In this document: piece by piece, positions 19,938 through 22,500 of the stretch
Position numbering within the stretch: the first letter of the stretch is position 1
Layout of the letters: every line of letters begins with the position of its first letter
NCBI GenBank assembly: GCA_963170055.1
Contig: CAUJGJ010000263.1
Coordinates: 676,400-698,899 of the forward strand
Length of the DNA: 22,500 nucleotides
DNA from: Halisarca cf. caerulea
Taxonomy: Eukaryota > Porifera > Demospongiae > Chondrillida > Halisarcidae
Reading direction: 5' to 3'
Position numbers and translations under genes: made by a program
Notes under the pieces: generated by a model
The model's database searches: none
The model's input: the letters and a program-made list of their open reading frames with translations, nothing else
What the model was told of the DNA's origin: nothing

Positions 19938-20939
19938 GTGTTTCACAATATACCAATTTTTAGTAATACCAACAATATAAACCTTATGCAGTATTACCGT
20001 GCTTATGTCCCACGATATAACATGATCATATGATCAGCCCACGGGTTGTATTGATGTTTAATGACACAAACCACGTGCTTAGAATATCTAGTTTACTTAG
20101 AGCCATTAAAATTATGGAGCACTCCCTTATCACTAAACCCAACACCACCACTAATATATGGAAGTTTTTGGATTTCTCCGCTGACCTAACAAAAGACAAT
20201 TGCAGGTTTCATTGCTAAACAGTAAATTACATGAAGAGCATTTCACATAATTCATTGCTGCATTTAGCCCCCCCCCCCCCCACCCAGACATCTGCTGCCT
20301 CCCTAAACTTGTATCTCAGCATATACATTAAGGATTCCTGAAAGGCAGGATTTATTGGATAATAGATGAACAAGTAATTCGGGTAAAAAACCTATGGGGC
20401 TGCTGCCCCTCGTTCCAAATTACTTGCGAATATAACAGTTTATCTCTGAAGAAAAATACCGTGGCTGAAACTTTGCCAAAATGTAGCGAATTTCCTTCAA
20501 AATTGCAACGAAGGCGATAAATACAAAGCTGAAATATAAAATTTCTTTTGGCAACCCCTAAAAACAAGCTTTTATGCTATAATTTGGAAAAATTTTCTCA
20601 AGACCACTGTCACCAATCCCTTAACCCCCTCAATTGTACATAGCATTGTTACCTACTGTATAATACCCCCCCCCCCCCCCCCCCTACACACACACAGCAC
20701 TGCTACCTATAATATACAGTACCTGACAAAAGTAACTTATGTACACCTATACACTTCCATATTGTGTTGCCCCCCCCCCCCCCCACACACACACACACAA
20801 AGATTTTAGGAAGCTCAATTTGCCCCCCCCCCCCGGCCCCGAATCCTGTATGCAGCCCTGTAATTAGTAAAATTTTAATAATACTGACCACATTTTAGCT
20901 GACAATATACCGTCTGAACAAAAATCAATATTGAGAAAC

Positions 20940-20999
<60 letters not shown>

Positions 21000-22005
21000 A
21001 TGCGTGCGTGTGTGTGTGTGTATGTGTGTGTGTATTTGTATTGTATTGTATGTAATGCATAGCACCAGTTGTGTTTGTGTTATGTCAGCACAATATTATA
21101 CCACATTTCACTACACACTGTACGTACATACATATGTTCTAGAAATTGAATGTTCTTGCTCGAATCAGTTTAGAGAAAATGGTGTCATAAACTTAGCAAC
21201 ATACTTTTGCTTGTTTCTTTATCATTTATTTTATAGCTTTACGGGTGAACTAATCAGAAAATTCGTGATTTAAGACTTGTATTGTACGTATGTAGTTTGC
21301 GGGCTAACTTTAAGCTTCATGTGTGTTTTTAGAAGAATTGTTGTACGGAGAAGAAGGTATTCACAGAAGACTCAAAATGATCCCCAAATTGCCCTAGAAA
21401 TGCCCAAGCGAAGGACAAAAGCAGAATTTCTTGACTTCTATAGCACTTTTCAATATTCCCAAGATATAAAGAGTGTATGTACGCAGTGATCACTGCCAGG
21501 AAGGTGCTCCAGCGTGATTGCTGATAGATAGGTGTGTACCATTGCATATTTTGCATGTATAGACATGCAAATACTTGTTGGCTTGTAACTTTGTAGCAAA
21601 AGGACAAAAGGTACCAAATTTACAGGAACTTATCTACATAACTATAGCTGTAGAATGGTGTACTAATCTTTAAACCGTCAAATTCCACTAAAATTTGATT
21701 TCTACTGGCGACTGTCACAGATATCACATGCATACATACGTATGTATGCATCCCTTGTTGTCTGGTTGGTCACATACTCATACTGTATACTTTCTCTGTT
21801 CTTGACGTTTGTTACTTGTGCTGTTGTCTTTCCAGTGGCCAGCCAGATGGCCCGTCAGTTTAGGCAGAACAGCAAAGCATTGGAAAAGAGAGGACACAGA
21901 AATGCTATTCGAAGGAAAATTCACATTGTAAACGGGCACAAGTTTATGGCAACATTTTTGCGGCAATTTACATTCTGTTCACACTGTGGAGACTTTATTT
22001 GGTGA

Positions 22006-22073
<68 letters not shown>

Positions 22074-22500
22074 ACTGAGCACAGTTAAGGATGTACTCGC
22101 ACATAGTTTTGTGTGTGTGTATTGTACATATTTTCTTGTATTTGTGTTGTGTGATTTGTGTACATGTAATGTAGCTTTGACCTGTTTTCATCCTGTCTTG
22201 TGAGGGAGGGAGGGAGGGAGAGAGGAGTATTGTGTTCCATGAACCTCCTTTCCTGCCTCCTGTTCTGTGACATGCACATACATACAGTATCTGCTACCAG
22301 CTGTAGCCTCGCCAGTGTCTGAGAAACTCATGTCCAGTTAGTCTCTGGTCTGCAGCTGTGAAGTATGGGAGACCATTTTCACTTTATGAAGGCTTCCGTG
22401 TGCTGATTGATTGCTCATACTGCCTTGACAGGATTCACAGCAATACAGGGAATTCTTGCTAATCCACCACAATTTGTTTTGAAATTTTTGGGCTGATTAG
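12573..22500 (+). CDS. Novel protein kinase C, epsilon/eta type, 5' part (C2, pseudosubstrate, start of C1A)
   Basis: Exons: 12573-12920 (116 codons, phase 0), 19573-19633 (phase 1), 21836-22001 (phase 2); further exons lie beyond the window. Residues about 8-115 form an N-terminal C2 domain ([46 protein letters not shown]), the order seen in novel PKCs. Exon 2 gives [15 protein letters not shown], matching human DLEPEGRVYVIIDL. Exon 3 holds the pseudosubstrate [13 protein letters not shown] (Ala at about 160 in place of the phospho-acceptor), then C1[21 protein letters not shown] with H171-x12-C184-x2-C187, ending DFIW. The kinase is activated by diacylglycerol without calcium at membranes. 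Start: ATG at 12573 (AAGATGG) matches the family length; the frame is also open back to an ATG at 12387. The kinase domain is not seen, so activity is inferred. Confidence 0.9.
13553..13870. mobile_element. Cluster of Tigger-like ends (GGTTTATCCGAC motif)
   Basis: The motif GGTTTATCCGAC or its complement occurs about six times. One element ends at 13710 (GGCAGGACTG then TA) and another begins at 13715 (CAGACACGCCTGGTTTATCC after TA). The two ends face each other around TATA. The outer ends are diverged, so full boundaries are not set. Confidence 0.4.
13931..14237. repeat. 27-bp minisatellite, about 11 copies
   Basis: The unit is ACATTGGACTGCTTGGTGTA followed by ATGGTGT, almost perfectly repeated. 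Since 27 is divisible by three, frames stay open on both strands (9-residue periods such as VYIGLLGVM). These are repeat artefacts inside PKC intron 1, not genes. Confidence 0.92.
14448..14520. repeat. (TG)n array in PKC intron 1
   Basis: A run of about 55 bp of TG grades into TGCG/TGCA at the right end. It reads (GU)n in the PKC transcript and is not near a known splice site. Confidence 0.9.
14672..14730. repeat. (TG)n array abutting a MITE
   Basis: A pure TG run of 59 bp. The following Tigger-like MITE begins directly at its end, using the terminal T plus A (14730-14731) as its TA flank. The array or the MITE target could have seeded the other. Confidence 0.9.
14732..14911. mobile_element. 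Tigger/pogo-like MITE, copy E (180 bp)
   Basis: It begins CAGAGAAACCTCTATTAAAGG and ends CCTTATTATGGAGGTCTCACTG, with TA on both sides. The interior repeats AACCTCTGAAATAAGGACACC, close to the terminal sequence. It is closest to copy D. Confidence 0.7.
15257..15414. mobile_element. Tigger/pogo-like MITE, copy F (158 bp)
   Basis: It begins CAGTAAAACCTGTCTATAAC and ends GTCTTTGAGACAGGTTTCACTG followed by TA. The left TA has changed to TC. AVEN copy A shares the ACCTGTCTAT variant. The overlapping open frames are not coding. Confidence 0.6.
16010..16242. repeat. 26-bp minisatellite, about 9 copies, with 13-bp half units
   Basis: Units are GTACAGTGGATGTGTGCGGT followed by AGGTGT, with variants GTACATTAGGTG. 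Each unit is two similar 13-bp halves. The array runs straight into the left end of the neighbouring MITE, whose first bases CGGTGGTA resemble the repeat, so the array probably grew from the MITE flank. Encoded His/Thr/Tyr-rich frames are artefacts. Confidence 0.85.
16243..16408. mobile_element. Diverged Tigger-like MITE, copy G (166 bp)
   Basis: It begins CGGTGGTACCCCCTTTGAGA and ends TCTCTCAGAATGGTACTATG followed by TA. The terminal inverted repeats pair as GGTAC...GAGAGACC with GGTCTCTCAGAATGGTAC. The CAGT terminus is worn. The interior repeats AGACCACC/GGACCACC motifs. Confidence 0.55.
16494..16808. mobile_element. 315-bp inverted-repeat element with TATGTG target duplication, copy 1
   Basis: It begins CAGTGTTAGAAATA and ends with the exact complement TATTTCTAACACTG. 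TATGTG flanks both ends (16488-16493, 16809-16814). The interior has GTCTGACC/GGGTCAGACATTTGGCTGA inverted motifs. A second copy lies 0.9 kb away. Because the local sequence is TATG-rich, this target duplication alone is weak, but the second copy supports a 6-bp duplication. Confidence 0.7.
16998..17157. mobile_element. Tigger/pogo-like MITE, copy H (160 bp)
   Basis: It begins CAGTGGTAGCTGGTTAGCGAG and ends GTAATAACCAGTTTTCACTG, with TA on both sides (16996-16997, 17158-17159). The inverted match is moderate (ACCAG core and CACTG end). Confidence 0.55.
17536..17708. mobile_element. Tigger/pogo-like MITE, copy I (173 bp)
   Basis: It begins CAGCAGAACTTCTTATAGC and ends CCATTATAGAGAGGTTCCATTG, with TA on both sides. 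The interior also repeats CAAAACCTCTTTATAGCAAG, the terminal theme. Confidence 0.65.
17729..18041. mobile_element. 313-bp inverted-repeat element with CATATG target duplication, copy 2
   Basis: It begins CAGAGCTAGAAGTA and ends TATTTCTACCACTG, with CATATG on both sides (17723-17728, 18042-18047). It shares GGGTCAGCCATTTGGCTGA with copy 1 at a similar place. Lengths of 313 and 315 bp and two different 6-bp duplications define a family. The class (for example hAT6-like or Dada-like) is an inference. Confidence 0.7.
18119..18284. mobile_element. Inverted-repeat element (about 166 bp), Tigger-like, copy J
   Basis: The left end CAAACCTCCTTACAAGGTCA pairs with the right end GTGTTGTAAGGAGGTATGAG, and internal CACTACAAC/GTTGTAGTG and ACCAGTGAAAC/GTTTCACTGGT pairs continue the palindrome. 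The terminal CAGT/ACTG is worn away. Frames through it are palindrome artefacts. Confidence 0.55.
18833..19203. mobile_element. Tigger-like MITE (371 bp) expanded by an internal ~90-bp tandem repeat
   Basis: The ends are CAGTGGAATGTGCTTAGTAAG and CGTTCTAAGCAAGTTTTACTG with TA on both sides. Inside, a unit of about 90 bp (AGTAAGTACCTGGTTTAGTA ... CTCATGT ... AACCAACCCTGAT) repeats three times plus a partial fourth. Without the extra units the element would be near the usual 180 bp. Confidence 0.7.
19289..19310 (+). repeat. Oligo-C run (about 22 bp), one of several in the PKC introns
   Basis: Long C runs also occur on the plus strand near 15697-15714, 18703-18716, 20269-20281, 20667-20684, 20771-20784 and 20823-20834; two G runs lie at 13678-13688 and 14323-14333. 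Some are followed by short (AC)n. They could form i-motif or G-quadruplex structures and are error-prone in sequencing. Confidence 0.85.
19634..19694. repeat. (TG)30 array starting at the PKC exon 2 donor
   Basis: The exon ends ATCAACAG and the intron begins GTGTGTGTG with no spacer, so the first repeat units are the 5' splice site itself. Any GT along the array is a potential alternative donor. Confidence 0.9.
19890..19935. repeat. (TG)n array in PKC intron 2
   Basis: A pure TG run of about 46 bp, (GU)n in the transcript, 250 nt inside the intron. Confidence 0.9.
20371..20426. repeat. Imperfect hairpin with GGGGC-TGCT-GCCCC core
   Basis: The outer arms CAAGTAATT (20371-20379) and AATTACTTG (20418-20426) are exact complements, and the inner stem GGGGC (20396-20400) / GCCCC (20405-20409) has a TGCT loop. 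The core CTATGGGGCTGCTGCCCCT resembles the centre of the 10095-10132 hairpin (CATGGGGCTACCACCCCATG). Confidence 0.6.
20944..21034. repeat. Compound (TG)n array in PKC intron 2
   Basis: About 55 bp of pure TG, then TGCATGCGTGCG, then more TG with TATG interruptions. It reads (GU)n in the transcript. Confidence 0.9.
21333..21474 (+). other. Candidate alternative exon in PKC intron 2
   Basis: A good acceptor (GTGTGTTTTTAG) precedes 142 bases ending at a plausible donor (GAGT/GTATGT, or GA/GTGTAT two bases earlier). One frame is open for about 47 codons, basic at first ([12 protein letters not shown]) and then charged ([13 protein letters not shown]). I recognise no domain. With the standard exon 2 donor (phase 1) the frame would hit TAG after about 20 codons; entry in phase 2 keeps it open. 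It could be a poison exon, a true cassette exon or chance. Confidence 0.25.
22011..22070. repeat. (TG)30 array 8 nt into PKC intron 3
   Basis: The exon 3 donor reads TTTG/GTGAGTGAG and the pure TG run follows directly. It is (GU)n in the transcript. Confidence 0.9.
22071..22500 (+). other. Start of PKC intron 3
   Basis: It includes a short GGGA repeat at about 22204-22219. I searched for the next C1A segment (expected to begin with G and continue KQGYQC-like) and did not find it, so the next exon lies beyond the window. Confidence 0.6.

Larger units (their letters stand above)
19634..21835 (+). other. PKC intron 2 (2.2 kb)
   Basis: It contains three (TG)n arrays (19634-19694, 19890-19935, 20944-20998 with a compound tail to about 21034), oligo-C runs, a stem-loop at 20371-20426 and a possible extra exon at 21333-21474. 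From 19940 to 20260 it is A/T-rich with a 14-bp palindrome TGATCATATGATCA at 20023-20036. No other gene is supported. Confidence 0.7.

Overview
The window is animal nuclear DNA. It holds four spliced or single-exon genes with recognisable animal orthologues, GT-AG introns with all three phases, and introns filled with (TG)n/(CA)n arrays, minisatellites and short inverted-repeat transposons. The protein divergence from vertebrates and the repeat style suggest a non-bilaterian or other invertebrate metazoan. A sponge is my best guess, but the phylum cannot be fixed from this sequence alone.

Gene order is AVEN (minus) / C6orf120-type UPF0669 protein (plus) / WDR92, also called DNAAF10 (minus) / novel protein kinase C of the epsilon-eta type (plus). 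AVEN runs off the left edge and keeps its 5' three exons. The UPF0669 gene is one intact exon (1810-2472). WDR92 is complete: I could join nine exons between 12382 and 3488 into a 353-residue protein with consistent splice phases. The PKC gene runs off the right edge and keeps the C2 domain exon, a linker exon and the exon with the pseudosubstrate and the start of C1A.

The four genes form two head-to-head pairs. AVEN and UPF0669 have start codons only 65 bp apart (1744/1810). WDR92 and PKC have start codons 190 bp apart (12382/12573), with a perfect palindromic CRE site between them. The inner two genes converge tail to tail at 2473-3487. The genes do not form an obvious pathway: a cell-death and DNA-damage regulator, a secreted glycoprotein, a dynein-arm assembly factor and a lipid-activated kinase. 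The shared features are the compact divergent promoters.

The rest is intron and intergenic DNA. It holds ten long dinucleotide arrays, five of which lie within about 70 nt downstream of a 5' splice site. It also holds about eleven short pogo/Tigger-like MITEs (CAGT termini, TA flanks, mostly 158-219 bp), two copies of a ~314-bp element with 6-bp target duplications, a 1,050-bp element with a 5-bp target duplication, three minisatellites (34, 27 and 26 bp units), a 360-bp polypyrimidine tract and many oligo-C runs. I see no bacterial, phage, CRISPR or defence system. The most unusual signals are the placement of the dinucleotide arrays at splice donors and a possible reading-frame switch in the PKC gene.
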